A stretch of DNA of 64,000 bases from Cliona cf. orientalis (lineage: Eukaryota; Porifera; Demospongiae; Clionaida; Clionaidae), in assembly GCA_963930775.1 (NCBI GenBank), contig OZ005694.1, forward strand, positions 7,822,045-7,886,044, given 5' to 3'. The translations under genes and the position numbers were made by a program. Shown here one piece after another: positions 39,970 through 64,000 of this stretch. Position 1 is the stretch's first letter. Every line of letters starts with the position of its first letter. The notes under the pieces are model-generated. The model was not told the origin of the DNA and did not search any database. It saw only the letters and a list, made by a program, of their open reading frames with translations.

Positions 39970-40266
39970 AACGCTTAATTCATAATAATATTATTGATTG
40001 TTACCAATTAATTAATTTTTATCAATTGAGTTCCGTGATGCATGTTATGATTTTGATAAACAAGAGCATAATAATACATGATTAGTGAATGAATGCATGA
40101 CATAGTATTGTGCATGAAAAAAAAATCAGCTAGAAACTTAACAGGCTCAACCATCTAGATCTATAATATTGCAGTACGTATCTTACAGTACACAAAGGTG
40201 ATAATTATGTCTCAAACTGAGTATTGTAAGATGATAATATTAAAAGGGAACTGTTACTAACATCAC
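39970..40266. other. intergenic; left edge of tandem duplication
   Basis: Holds the 3' flank of transporter copy 1. From about 40085 it matches 43600-43809. The segment 39998-40055 matches 43513-43570 in inverted orientation. Confidence 0.6.
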
Positions 40267-42189
40267 TCAATCAATAGTATGAACATTAAGGTTATCGTAA
40301 TAGCAGTCAGAGTCAGAGTCACACTTTGACTCATCCAGAGTCTTCTCATAGTATTCTTCAGCATATCGATAGATGTTATCAGGCTCATCTCTCTGTCGAT
40401 TCCGATATCGCTTTGCAATTAATATGAAAGTTACCATCCCAAAGAATGCAACGATAATGCAGACTAAGTTGTACACAAAACCACAACTGGGAAATGGAGA
40501 TGATAACGACTTCCATCCAAGAAACGGAAATAAAATTATTAATACTCCAAGCAATTGAAAGGTTCCCCTGATGGCAAAGAAAGTCCCAATCATGAGACCC
40601 TTCATTGAATGTGGGCTCTGCGAGTAAAGGAACTCATAAATGGCTATGTAGAAAATCATAGAACCACAGATGCTGACAGTAATCGGAATTGTAAGAATGC
40701 TGAAGCCATTGTGTAACAATAATTCTTCTGTAACATTATTATCAATAGCATTTAATAAAAAGCATGTGTTTGACATGGTTGTGGCATGTCCTGCTGTATC
40801 AAGGATAAAGAAACAAAGAATTGGAGTCAACATAAGAATCATCCCCAGTCCTATACACTTAAGCATTGATGGGATATGGTTCTGAACTAGTGGTCGCAGA
40901 AAAACTGTGTAGATTACAAGAAGGACTACTGCTATAAGGGAAGGATAAGCTGTGTTGATGAAGTAGCATGAAAATTGATGCACACTGAATAATGGCAGCA
41001 AGAAATTGATCGATCGCTCAACAGCAAACAGCGGACCAAGCGATAATAGTACTGTAAGAATACCAAGGAATGCTTTTACATCTTCAACTTGCTCGGTTGT
41101 GAATGGTCCTCCATACTTTTCTTTTCCTAAATCCAATCTTGATGGCAATTCATCTTCGCAGTAGGTGAACGCACTGCGTCGAATGGGATAACTATGCTCT
41201 CTGGAAAAAGAAATGACTTTGTACACAAGCTTATAAGGATTTCTTGAACCAGAGTCAGACAGAAAGTTAAACCAAGTGTGGCGTTTACGAGAAGCAACAC
41301 AAAGGGATAATAATAAAAAAAATGAACATATTACTGCAAAAGAAATAGGCATAGTTACGATCCGAGCAAGCAACCCAAAAACAACAAAATTTTGATCATA
41401 GTCTAGCTGGAAATAAGTTACACACACTGACCAAAAGTTGGTACTAATTGATATTAATGTCTTTATCAATTCAATGCCAACATACGATAGCAGCACGTAC
41501 CAATGTATGAAGAGAATCAAATGTTCAGTTTGCGAATCGTGAAGCTGATCGAGACCAAACTGAATGACATTGGCATTAAAGGCAACGACACTTGAAACAA
41601 AAATAGTAGCGACAATTAGAGCTGGTATTCCTAACAAAATAGCAATCACACGGATTACAACATATGGCCACCCTCGGTCGAAGAAAAGGCTAACTGCTAC
41701 AAATCCACACAATCCTAGCAATATAGTTGTAGTAATAGAGCTCCATAGACTACTAATGACGCATTTTTTCCTTCCATATTTCACATCAGCCAAATACCCA
41801 GCTAACGGGTAGAACATTTGAAGAATCGCAAAGAATACGTAGACAGTGCCAATCACTGCAATAAGTATGTAATAAAAGAATTTATCATATACCTGCAAAG
41901 AGGCTACAGTCAAGGGAATGATTAAAACACTTGGATCTATAAAAACGCAGTGCAGTATTGAAGTAAGAAAACTCCATATCAAAATTAAGATCGCAGGTTT
42001 ACTTTTTAAGCAAACTCGTCCTCGAAATTTGGACTTCAAGTTTGCAAAACCACCACGTCTTTTGTTTGGCTTTTTTTTCAGCAATACTTGATTAGATGGG
42101 TCCTTCTGAATCGTTGCTGCAGGTCCACTACTGTAACGCACAGAATCATCACCAATAATTTCAATCAGTGGCTCACCAACAGTAGCCAT
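40267..42189 (-). CDS. POT/SLC15-like proton-coupled transporter, copy 1
   Basis: Intronless 640-aa frame; ATG at 42189-42187. A polar N-terminus of ~60 residues (RRGGFANLKSKFRGRVC) is followed by about 11-12 hydrophobic segments and an acidic Tyr/Asp-rich tail. MFS hallmarks: PLAGYLADVKYGRKK after the second segment. POT-family look: VIQFGLDQLHDSQ with HWYVLLSY, and a late QLLGVLI helix. The ExxER proton motif of canonical peptide transporters is absent from the first helix, so the substrate is uncertain. Expected at the plasma or endolysosomal membrane. Its tandem paralogue lies at 43810-45741. Confidence 0.75.
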   Translation of the reverse strand: MATVGEPLIEIIGDDSVRYSSGPAATIQKDPSNQVLLKKKPNKRRGGFANLKSKFRGRVCLKSKPAILILIWSFLTSILHCVFIDPSVLIIPLTVASLQVYDKFFYYILIAVIGTVYVFFAILQMFYPLAGYLADVKYGRKKCVISSLWSSITTTILLGLCGFVAVSLFFDRGWPYVVIRVIAILLGIPALIVATIFVSSVVAFNANVIQFGLDQLHDSQTEHLILFIHWYVLLSYVGIELIKTLISISTNFWSVCVTYFQLDYDQNFVVFGLLARIVTMPISFAVICSFFLLLSLCVASRKRHTWFNFLSDSGSRNPYKLVYKVISFSREHSYPIRRSAFTYCEDELPSRLDLGKEKYGGPFTTEQVEDVKAFLGILTVLLSLGPLFAVERSINFLLPLFSVHQFSCYFINTAYPSLIAVVLLVIYTVFLRPLVQNHIPSMLKCIGLGMILMLTPILCFFILDTAGHATTMSNTCFLLNAIDNNVTEELLLHNGFSILTIPITVSICGSMIFYIAIYEFLYSQSPHSMKGLMIGTFFAIRGTFQLLGVLIILFPFLGWKSLSSPFPSCGFVYNLVCIIVAFFGMVTFILIAKRYRNRQRDEPDNIYRYAEEYYEKTLDESKCDSDSDCYYDNLNVHTID

Positions 42190-42652
42190 ATCTCTATAAG
42201 TAGGTACTCACAAATCTGATCCAAAAGTGATCAAACTCTATGGTCTTTTATGCGCAAAAGTAACATGTGTGGCATTCATATAGATGCTATGTGGTCAGCA
42301 CAATAGTTTCAGCCATAGCAAGTTACGACAACAAAACATTCATGCAGATGTAACCATCATCATAACACTTTAAGTTTCCTTCGATTGGGAGGACGATTAC
42401 AAGAATAGAATGTTTTACACACACAACCATCGTAGTTAAAAGGAGGTAACAATACGTGTCATATGAGAACAAAAGTGAACAGCAAGTTTACAAATGTTAC
42501 AGATGTTTCTTGAGGGACTTCATGTTTAGATATCGATAATCATGATAGAATAATACAATTATCAAGAGACATGCAATGATAAAAATAAATTTAATAAATA
42601 CTGATCCATGAATGGTCAATAATAGCTGTATAAGGATCATATCACGTTATGT

Positions 42653-42722
42653 CACTTATCTTTGAGCTTATCCTGTTCATCAAAAGTACTCTGGCTGACA
42701 CATGTCCTCTTAGTCTCTCACT
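42653..42722 (-). pseudogene. decayed copy of NFU1 last exon
   Basis: Aligns with the real NFU1 terminal exon at 46371-46442 (gagcttatcctgttcatcaa versus the parent's cttatcctccagttcatcaa). On the minus strand it reads GTG AGA GAC TAA, so it has an early stop, and several base changes and a 3-bp loss. It was carried along with the transporter in the tandem duplication. Confidence 0.85.
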
Positions 42723-42995
42723 TGCAAAATAATGACATCATCGATATCCCCACTGATGCAAGTAATTACCACTGCATGATCAGAGATATAATAGTCTTGC
42801 ACACCAGCCCCTCCCAGGGGTCTGGTGCATACTTATACTTAGTCTAAGAAGATGATCATGTCCATATATAAGCCTATAGGCTGTGCTCTATTAGACCTGG
42901 AATACAAAAATTACCTAATTAGCAGGGTTCTCCCCAGGAAAAATCTAAGGCATAGCAGATGTAGCGTGATTTGGGTGGAGGGAGTTTGTGACTAG

Positions 42996-43510
42996 GGTGT
43001 AGGTAAATTATGCTGGCATAATTTTGAGCATATTAGGTGTATGGAAGCATTTGAGGATTATGCTAGCATTATAGGCATCAACTGGCATAATTTTGAGCAT
43101 AATAGGTGTATGTAAGCATTTGAGAATTATGCTAGCATTATAGGGATCAACTGGCAGAATTTTGAGAATTTTAGGGCACACAATTGCAAGTAGCTGTTAA
43201 TCGACCTTTGTCACAACACCTGGACTACATTATTATGGACAGGTAAAGGGTTGCTCAATCGGCTGGCACCAACTTTCGAATCCGAACACACGTAGCTAAA
43301 ACTGAAATGCCTGCACGCGACGATAGTGTAATCGAGTCTCCTCGTCTCATATCAGCTTTTGTTAACATTATACTCAGTTCAACTTGAGTATAATGGGCAC
43401 TATAATATTATTGGGAATTATATAGGTGCACTTCTTGAGCATTATTAGGGATTTTTTTGAGCATTTGAGAATAGCATTATAGGCCAAAAAATTATTATTT
43501 ACCTATCCCT
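42996..43510. mobile_element. ~500-bp element with terminal inverted repeats and inner tandem repeat
   Basis: Ends resemble each other inverted: tagggtgtaggtaaattatg on the left and attatttacctatccctaa on the right. Inside, 43010-43170 holds about two tandem units of ~80 bp (tggcataattttgagcat...gcattatagg). The element separates the two duplication units and is absent from the equivalent place after unit 2. Confidence 0.55.
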
Positions 43511-43809
43511 AATCATGAACATCACAGAACTCAATTGATAAAAAAATTTAATTAATAAGCCATTGGTAACAAGCACACAGCAATAATGGTATAGCATAAT
43601 ATACGATTAGTGAATGAATGCATGACATAATATTATTATTGTGCATGAAAAAAAAATTCGGCTAGCCTAACTTGACAGGCTCAACCATCTAGATCTGTAA
43701 TATTGCAGTATCTTACAGTATACAAAGGTGATAATTATGTCTCAAACTGAGTATCGTAAGGTGATATTAAAACATTTCAAAAGGGAACCGTTACTAAGTT
43801 AAACATCAC

Positions 43810-45741
43810 TCAATCAATAGTATGAACATTAAGGTTATCGTAATAGTAGTCAGAGTCACTCTTTGACTCATCCTGAATCTTCTCATAGTATTCTTCAGCA
43901 TATCGATAGATATTATCAGGTTCATCTCTCTGTCGATTCCGATATCGCTTTGCGATCCAGATGAAAGCTACCATCCCAAAGAATGTGACAACAATGCATA
44001 CAAGGTTGTATACAAATCCGCAACTAGGAAATGACAACTTCCATGGCCATCGAAGAAACGGAAATAGAATTATTAATACCCCAAGTAATTGAAAGGTTCC
44101 CCTGATGGCAAAGAAAGTCCCAATCATGAGACCCTTCATTGAATGTGGGCTCTGCGAGTAAAGGAACTCAAAAATGGCTATGTAGAAAATCATAGAACCA
44201 CAGATGCTGACAGTAATCGGAATCATAAGAATGCCAGAACCAATAATACTATCAATGTTTAACAATTTCTCTTCAGTACTGTTACTAATAGTAGCATTCA
44301 ATAAAAAGCATGTGTTTGACATGGTTGTGGCATGTCCTGTTGTATCAAGGACAAAAAAACAAAGTATTGGAGTCACCATAAGCATCATCCCCAGTCCTAT
44401 ACGCTTAAGCATTGAGGGCACATAGTTTCGAACAAGCGATCGTAGAAGAACAGTATATAATACCTGAAGGATGACTACTATAAGAGAAGGAAAAGCTGTA
44501 TCCATTAAAGAACATGAATATAATGCCCCAAATAGATGCATACTGAATAACGGCAGCAAAAAATTAATCGATCGCTCGACAACGAACAGTGGACCAAGGG
44601 CTAACAGTACTGTAAAAATACCAAGGAATGCTTTTACATCTTCAACTTGCTCGGTTGTGAATGGTCCTCCGTACTTTTCTTTTCCTAAATCCAATCTTGA
44701 TGGTAATTCATCTTCACAGTAGGTGAATGCACTGCGTCGAATGGGATAACTATGCTCTCTGGAAAAAGAAATGACTTTGTATACTAGCTTATATGGATTT
44801 CTGGAACCGGAGTCGGACAAAAACCAAGTGTGACGTTTACGAAAGGCAACACAAAGGGACAATAATAGAAATAAACAAACAACTGCCAAAGCAATAGGTA
44901 TAGTTACAATAAGAAAAATGTATCCAACAAAGGCCAAAAATGGATCAGTCCAGAAATACAATATACACATTGAGCTACTTGATATCAATATCTTTATCGA
45001 TTCAGTGCCAACATATGATAGCAGCACATACCAATGTACGAAGAGAACCAAATGGTCAGTTTGTGAATCATGAAGTTGATCAAGACCAAACTGAATGACA
45101 TTGGCATTGAAGGCAACAATACTTGAAAAAAATATAACAGCGACAATTATCACTGGTATTCCTAACAAACCAACAATCACATATACTACGATATAGGGCC
45201 ATCCTTGGTTACTATAATTATAATAAGGAAGGAAGGAAAGACCGACTGCTATAAATCCACACAATCCTAGTGGTATGGTTGTAGCAAGAAAGCTCCACAG
45301 ACTACCAATGACACATGTTTTCCTTCCATATTTCACGTCTGCCAAATACCCAGCTAGTGGGTAGAACATTTGAAGAATCGCAAAGAACACATAGACAGTG
45401 CCAATCACTGCAATAAGTATGTAATAAAAGAATTCATCATATACCTGCAAAGAAGCTATAGTCAAGGGAATGATTACAGCACTTGGATCTATAAAAATAC
45501 AGTGCAGCATTGAAGTAAGGAAACTCCATATCAAAATTAAGATCACAGGTTTACTTTTTAAGCAAACTCGTCCTCGAAATTTGGACTTCAAATTTGCAAA
45601 ACCACCACGTCTTTTATTATTCAGCAAATATGTCCTTTCTTGATTAAATGGGTCCTTCTGAATCATTGCTGCAGGTCCACTACTGTAACGCACGGAATCA
45701 TCACCAGTAATCTCAACCAGTGGCTCACCAACAGTAGCCAT
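43810..45741 (-). CDS. POT/SLC15-like proton-coupled transporter, copy 2
   Basis: Intronless 643-aa paralogue of the 40267-42189 gene; ATG at 45741-45739. The N-terminal ~150 residues and the middle block (SRNPYKLVYKVISF ... GGPFTTEQVEDVKAFLGI) are nearly identical, as is the end (NLNVHTID). Divergence is concentrated around residues 165-190 (an insertion near SFLPYYNYSNQGWP), 250-300 and the loop with MSNTCFLLNAT, which includes likely N-glycosylation sequons. Both frames are intact, so both copies are probably functional and may differ in substrate or expression. No ExxER motif. Confidence 0.75.
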   Translation of the reverse strand: MATVGEPLVEITGDDSVRYSSGPAAMIQKDPFNQERTYLLNNKRRGGFANLKSKFRGRVCLKSKPVILILIWSFLTSMLHCIFIDPSAVIIPLTIASLQVYDEFFYYILIAVIGTVYVFFAILQMFYPLAGYLADVKYGRKTCVIGSLWSFLATTIPLGLCGFIAVGLSFLPYYNYSNQGWPYIVVYVIVGLLGIPVIIVAVIFFSSIVAFNANVIQFGLDQLHDSQTDHLVLFVHWYVLLSYVGTESIKILISSSSMCILYFWTDPFLAFVGYIFLIVTIPIALAVVCLFLLLSLCVAFRKRHTWFLSDSGSRNPYKLVYKVISFSREHSYPIRRSAFTYCEDELPSRLDLGKEKYGGPFTTEQVEDVKAFLGIFTVLLALGPLFVVERSINFLLPLFSMHLFGALYSCSLMDTAFPSLIVVILQVLYTVLLRSLVRNYVPSMLKRIGLGMMLMVTPILCFFVLDTTGHATTMSNTCFLLNATISNSTEEKLLNIDSIIGSGILMIPITVSICGSMIFYIAIFEFLYSQSPHSMKGLMIGTFFAIRGTFQLLGVLIILFPFLRWPWKLSFPSCGFVYNLVCIVVTFFGMVAFIWIAKRYRNRQRDEPDNIYRYAEEYYEKIQDESKSDSDYYYDNLNVHTID

Positions 45742-46370
45742 TGCATATCTCTATAATTATGTACTCACAAATCTGATCCAAAAGTGATCAGACTCTGGTT
45801 TTCTATGTGTAAAAGAAGCCTATTATGGTCAGCACAATAGTTTCAGCCATAGCAAGTTACGATAACAAAACACTCATGCAGATGTAACTATTATCATAAT
45901 ACTCTAAATTTGCTTCATTGGGAGGATGATTATAAATAGAACGTTTCATACACACAACCATCGTAGTTAAAAGGAGGTAACAATACGTCATTATTATCAC
46001 GTACACAAAAGCAAGCCAGAGTGTGAGTGCATGCATGATAATATCATCATATTCACATCAGTTCATGCTAATAAACAACTGACAGTGTGAATAAAGTTGC
46101 TTTTAACAAATTCTCAAGGAGATTAATAGATGTTAGTGAATTTAACTTTGTCTGATGCATAATAGTCACAAGAATAAGCAATAAGAACAAAAGTGAATAC
46201 GTACGTAAACTTACAACACGTTTCTCGAGGGACTTCATGTTTAGACAAATATGATAGAATAATACAATTATCAAGAGACATGCAATGATAAATACTGAAT
46301 GGTCAACAATAATACAATGTCATAGAGAATAGCTGTACAAGGACCATAATATCACGTTATATCACGTACT

Positions 46371-59555
<13,185 letters not shown>

Positions 59556-62500
59556 CTAAAGTCCACAGAGGGAGGGAGGGAGGGAGAAAGGGAGTGTGAA
59601 GGAAAAGAGAGGAAGAGAGAGATGGAGAGAGAGAAGGAAAGAGAGAGAGAAAGGAAAGGAGAGAGGTTCACATAGGTAGAGTTATGGATCTTTACTCAGT
59701 TGTACAGAGTACTATAGACCCCCCCCCCCCTCCCCTCCCCAGCATGGTACTTATCCAAGTGCACTCTGGTATAATAATTCCATATTTTGTACTATACTGT
59801 GTAACTTTATCCGTTTTGAAATTAATTTTATGCAAGAGCATTTTGCTATAGTCCCTAGCTTTCTACCAGAGGATATCAATACTACACAATATACAACACA
59901 AGGGTCTTTTGCAGGAACTTGAATTGACCACTATTAATTTTTTTAATACAGCATTTAATTTTAATAACAGCCTGTTTAGGGATTTAGATCACCATAATAT
60001 TATGATGTTGATGTGGACCCTCACTTAAATTAAATTTATGATAATAAAATTTAACAGGGAAAGAGAGAGAGGGGAGAGAGATTCACCTCTTGGCAAATAT
60101 TTGTATGTATCTAAAAAAATTAATATTGTCGTATATAAATGGTAAATAATTATATGTACTATTATCCTGTACAATAACTTTTTAACTGCATGCTCCTGCA
60201 ATTGCTGACTATTACCATTGATGGAGTGATTCAGAAGCAGTTTTCAGGAACCACATTAATTTTAATTAATTACACACATTATAGTAAGGCTAACTAGCAG
60301 TCAAAAATAATAATATTATTATTATTATGTTTATTTCCAGTAGTCTGTTTTGAGGAAAATCCTGTGTGGCTATAGTAAACTCACCTGCTGGGAGTTTTTT
60401 TGCGTTTCCTCCTCCAACAATTAATGCCAAGCTAAGCAGTTACTTTGACATCACACAGTTTACAAACATTTTATAGGAAATCAGTATTTCTTTTGCTCAC
60501 TATAGTATATTTCGTGCTACAGGGGAACTATCTTCAAGGAAAACTATACATAATTATAGATTATTCAAGATTGAATATATACCTACAAATTTTAATAACT
60601 ATTTGTACAGGTTCTTATATTACCCTGAGTAGACAGCAATTGATGCTGAGCACAGTACATACTTTTACACACTATTTTTGGTGCACCCATGAAATAATAC
60701 TACGCATGAGTAAATTATGAGCAAGTCTAATTATTTGGGGTGGTCTACACTATATATATACAGTTGAATATTCTTCTTTATGGCTGATACATACTATATA
60801 CAGTAACTGAAACATTGTATATCATCTTCACCAATTATAGTCAATGGTGATGCACGTAATTAATAAATTCTGTCAGTGCATGGTTTATAACGGTGACTGC
60901 ATAATAGGAAGAGGGCATCCATAATAGCATCAGGAGTCTCAGTCAGTCACAAGTGACATCATCATATAGCTATATACCAAATACGTTATGGTTTAATTTC
61001 ATATGGACAAGTTAGGATGGGCCATGGCCACCCACAACAAGTTACAGGATGTCATCAAAATGATGAATTGAACTTTGCAAAAACTATTCAATTTGATAAT
61101 GAATTAAGAAATTGGTGTATGACATCATTCAGCACAGGATGTGTACATTGTCAAGTAAGACACACTTAACAATAATATTATATGACACAGATGGACATAA
61201 GAAAATTCAATATTATTTCATAATAATATTATAATAATTATAATGTTTATGCACAATGTCATATGTATACGTATGATTTCTACTAATTAAGCCATACATC
61301 TAGTATCGTAAGCATCATGCAATAATTGGCATAATATTATATCATTACTCTCCCGTAATTTGTATAACATTCTTGCATGTGTGATACTACAGCTGGGCAA
61401 TAGAACTTAAAGCATTAAAGTACTACACTGCAATCATTTAAAGAATTAAAAATCATGACAGAAATTATCTGCTTGGATGATTTCCATGAAGTAATAGGTA
61501 TACTAGGTAAGCCTTTGACGTACTTCCGACAGACGTGAGTGGAATTGAAGAAAAGAATGAGAACTATATCTAATTATAACAATATAATATTATATACAGT
61601 GAAATTGCTATTAGACTAATGACGTACAATAGGACTTTTTTGGACTCTACCTACAAATGTATAATTGTATAATTTAGTGTTTATCACGTACAGTACCATG
61701 CCGTATCCATTATTATAGCATGCATGCCATGAGCTGATCGACAGGGTGGTCAAGTTTGCACCTCATTTTCAGCATAATAGAAGTCTAAGAGTGAATACTA
61801 ATAATACCAGCATGGGATCTACAGTAGATTTAAAATATCTAGTTGGGCAAAAAAAAAAAAAAAAAAACTCTCAGACTTGGTCTATAATAAATCACACCAA
61901 GGCTAATGGTCATAAAATAATATAATGATCAGGCAAATTTTGCTTATTTGCATCCCTATTCCAAGTGAGCTGTAAACCAACATACATGTGTACTGTCGTA
62001 CCTAAATAATCCAGAACCTAACACCTGTAAGGTGATTAATCTGCTCGTACTGTATTTTTTGGGGATGAGGCTACTGACCCCTACTGGTAAGAGATAGTGA
62101 AATTGAAATTACATAGTACCGTATAGTGGGAAATTTTCGCATGATTGACCAAATACCCTTAGAATAAATTTTAATTTCGTATGCTTGCTGCAGGGGATTG
62201 CGCACATGCGCAGCTGATAGTGTTCACACTCAGAAAGGTCACTCCAAGAGACATTGTTCAGTGAGCTAGCCTTGCATTTAGCACCAGCCGCTAACGACTG
62301 CGTGTAGCCGTGGTAGGTGTATAGGTCAAAGGTCACGCACGAAAGGAAAAAAAAAATTGGTACGTTCAAATTTTTGCAGTTTTTATTTTCATATAAGGGA
62401 TGGAGCAGCATAAAATATTTTACTCTAGGTTGCTTCAGAAACATTTTTCTGCAAGGAAACTGAAATTACATACACGGAAAATGTGAACATCGTTTCTCAT

Positions 62501-62624
62501 GAAGTCATATGTAGTAGTTACAAGTGTTTACTTGTCGGTCCTTTAGATGATACTCCATTAACACTCTTCTACAATAATTTACACAGAGTCCACAATAATT
62601 GCATTTGCACACCACTTTATATTA
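59556..62624. other. AT-rich interval, no gene identified
   Basis: Upstream of the first located NFU1 exon. A polyA run lies near 61851-61867, a partial TACCGTATAG element end at 62117, and an NRF1-like gcgcacatgcgca at 62200-62212. Small open frames here show no recognisable protein. The missing NFU1 5' exons could be hidden in this stretch. Confidence 0.4.
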
Positions 62625-62726
62625 GCCTCGTTCTCAGGCCCATAACCTGCAACACTAGCTTTTCAATGCTGAACGCAAGAAAACATTGAAAGCTGCAGCA
62701 TGGGAATGGGCCTGAAAATGAGGCAA
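62625..62726. repeat. imperfect hairpin upstream of secreted-protein gene
   Basis: Arms agcctcgttctcaggcccat and atgggcctgaaaatgaggca pair, with an inner pair agcttttcaatg / cattgaaagct. It ends a few bases before the TATA box. Confidence 0.7.
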
Positions 62727-62734
62727 GCTTTAGC

Positions 62735-62743
62735 TATATAAGG
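62735..62743 (+). promoter_or_regulatory. TATA box
   Basis: tatataagg, 70 bp before the ATG at 62813. Spacing would place the transcription start near 62765. The clearest TATA box in front of any gene in the window, which suits a regulated secreted product. Confidence 0.6.
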
Positions 62744-62812
62744 GCAAACTGATTCACAGCAACTTTACACGCCAAATCTGCTTTTAATCAACTACCAACA
62801 ACTTTGTTCACA

Positions 62813-63661
62813 ATGCTTGTTTTCCAGCATACGGCGGTGATCTGTGTGATAGCATTCATGCTTTGTATGGTGACAACTACGACAAAGGGTCAGGAAGAAC
62901 TACCTATTCAGATTTCTCCAGTGATAATATCTGGTACCATTGGTGAATGCTCATCTGATGATAGCCGACAAGAATCTCGCAGCTTCTTAGGAAATGCTAC
63001 ACGTGAGATTATACAGAATTTAAACACTCCTATCGATTCAATCTCACAAGTCTGTGGACCTGGAAATTGGAGAAGAGTGTTCTACTTGAATGCTAGTAGA
63101 TCTGATCAGACATGTCCTGGTCAGTGGAGCCTACTCACTAGTCCAGTCAGGGGATGTAATGGAGCAGATTCATTATGTCGCTCTGCATTCAGTGATCACA
63201 TTTTTATGGCATACAGTAAGGTATGTGGTAGAATCACTGGAGCAAGTACAAGGACACCTGATCCCTTTCAACGCTTCGGAGGTCAGAATTTTATCGAAGG
63301 GAACTACTTAGACGGAGTGAGTGTTACTCATGGAGCACCTGGATCACGCACACACATCTGGTCATTCGCAGCAGGATTGCCTGGACGTTGCCCTTGTGAT
63401 AGCAGTAACCCTGCACTCCCACCAGATGAAGTTGGAGATAACTACTTCTGTGACAGGGCTAATCAGTTTCAGCTCGAAAGCGTTTGGACTGGAGAAAGCT
63501 GTGCGAGTGATGATCCATGCTGTTCATTCAACAACCCTCCATACTTCAGTGTACAGCTCCCTGCTGCAACCACCAACAGGATTGAGTTACGAATCTGCAT
63601 TGATGAACCCCTTGGTAACGAGCAGATACTGATACTGTTTGCTGAAATGTATGTGCAATAA
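62813..63661 (+). CDS. secreted Cys-rich protein of a sponge/cnidarian-type family
   Basis: Single-exon frame of 282 aa; the ATG at 62813 was chosen because upstream in-frame codons contain no ATG. Residues 1-26 are a signal peptide (AVICVIAFMLCMVTTTTKG). Conserved-looking blocks: WRRVFYLN, CPGQWSL, VRGCNG, YSKVCGRITG, DGVSVTHGAPGSRTHIWSFA, CPCDSSNPA, GDNYFCD, LESVWTGESC, CCSFNNPPYFSVQLP and IELRICIDEP at the end. Even spacing of cysteines implies several disulfides. I associate this block pattern with a family expanded in sponges and cnidarians without known function; that comes from memory, not a search. Extracellular, possibly adhesive or lectin-like (inference). Confidence 0.85.
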   Translation: MLVFQHTAVICVIAFMLCMVTTTTKGQEELPIQISPVIISGTIGECSSDDSRQESRSFLGNATREIIQNLNTPIDSISQVCGPGNWRRVFYLNASRSDQTCPGQWSLLTSPVRGCNGADSLCRSAFSDHIFMAYSKVCGRITGASTRTPDPFQRFGGQNFIEGNYLDGVSVTHGAPGSRTHIWSFAAGLPGRCPCDSSNPALPPDEVGDNYFCDRANQFQLESVWTGESCASDDPCCSFNNPPYFSVQLPAATTNRIELRICIDEPLGNEQILILFAEMYVQ

Positions 63662-64000
63662 TGTGTAAAGTTAACTATTGTATGAACAGTTCCCAAGAAC
63701 CCTGAATTTAGTGTGAATCAGTATTATGAAAAAAGGACTTAGTATACTCTTTTTGTACACATTATTCTTTACATAGCTAGGTTAATTGCTTTCGAAACAT
63801 TTTCTGCTATGTAAGTTTTGCAATAACAATTTACATTGCACAAAGTATTAACTCTGCATGGTGAATGCCCTAGGCAAGGGTTCACATCTAACTGACACAG
63901 ATCTATTCATCGACTTCATTCTTGGTGTATATGCTAGAATCACCACTTAATAATATATTTAGGAGACTCAAATCGGCATCTGTTTAATTGTCTGTTGAGA
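63662..64000. other. 3' flank, no gene seen
   Basis: AT-rich sequence downstream of the secreted-protein stop, presumably 3' UTR then spacer. No exon or repeat recognised before the window ends. Confidence 0.45.

Larger units (their letters stand above)
40085..42990. repeat. segmental tandem duplication, unit 1
   Basis: Contains transporter copy 1, its 5' flank, a decayed NFU1 last exon and the segment gcagggttctccccaggaaa. It matches unit 2 at 43600-46897 in the same order and orientation, with coding starts 3552 bp apart. Similarity ends near gtttgtgac (42990 and 46897). Confidence 0.88.

Noticed and set aside
43010-43170. CRISPR-like array
   Set aside because: Only about two imperfect tandem units without unique spacers, in a eukaryotic genome.
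60070-60420. Possible small NFU1 exons near 60087-60110 and 60384-60410
   Set aside because: They have donor-like GTGA sequences but translate to peptides unlike the expected segment before AEDDIEW; acceptors are weak.
62109-62444. 111-aa minus-strand frame
   Set aside because: Considered as an NFU1 5' exon; no similarity to the Nfu N-terminal domain, and it overlaps a partial MITE end.

Overview
The window is animal nuclear DNA: AT-rich, with GT-AG introns, tRNA-Tyr genes that carry introns, many small inverted-repeat transposons and GA/CT microsatellites. A DEATH-NACHT-LRR receptor, a MACPF-like protein, a ZU5-UPA protein, an ephrin-like ligand and a Cys-rich secreted protein of a type I associate with sponges and cnidarians point to an early-branching metazoan. 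A sponge (Porifera, probably a demosponge) is my best guess, by inference only. The exon models were read by hand from open frames, splice dinucleotides, phase and protein similarity. Each multi-exon model keeps phase throughout.

Layout. 0-3.1 kb: 3' part of a ZU5-UPA gene (+). 3.9-4.6 kb: acidic orphan ORF (+). 4.8-8.9 kb: ZDHHC6-type palmitoyltransferase, nine exons (-), head-to-head with a 22-exon EF-hand repeat gene at 9.1-16.7 kb (+). Introns of the EF-hand gene hold five tRNA-Tyr(GUA) genes or copies. 17.2-20.0 kb: intronless NLR (-). 20.3-23.2 kb: transposon-like elements and a broken copy of the last EF-hand exons. 23.7-28.4 kb: MACPF-like gene (-), head-to-head with a 12-exon coiled-coil gene at 28.6-34.1 kb (+). 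34.5-40.0 kb: ephrin-like, probably GPI-anchored gene (+), whose introns are full of foldback elements. 40.3-46.9 kb: tandem duplication of an intronless POT/SLC15-like transporter (-); the duplicated unit also carried the last exon of NFU1. 46.4-59.6 kb: NFU1 (-), 5' exons not found, with one intron of about 10.4 kb full of repeats. 62.8-63.7 kb: secreted Cys-rich protein (+) behind a TATA box.

How the genes fit together. The gene set is mixed and not operonic. Two head-to-head pairs share short intergenic promoters, and in both pairs the plus-strand gene has an RFX X-box-like motif just upstream of its ATG, which suggests ciliary expression. The NLR and the MACPF-like gene are plausible innate-defence genes lying close together. 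The most notable structures are the tRNA-Tyr array nested in introns, the ephrin-like gene with an alternative secreted or GPI-anchored end, a family of elements sharing TACCGTA termini, and the transporter/NFU1-exon duplication.
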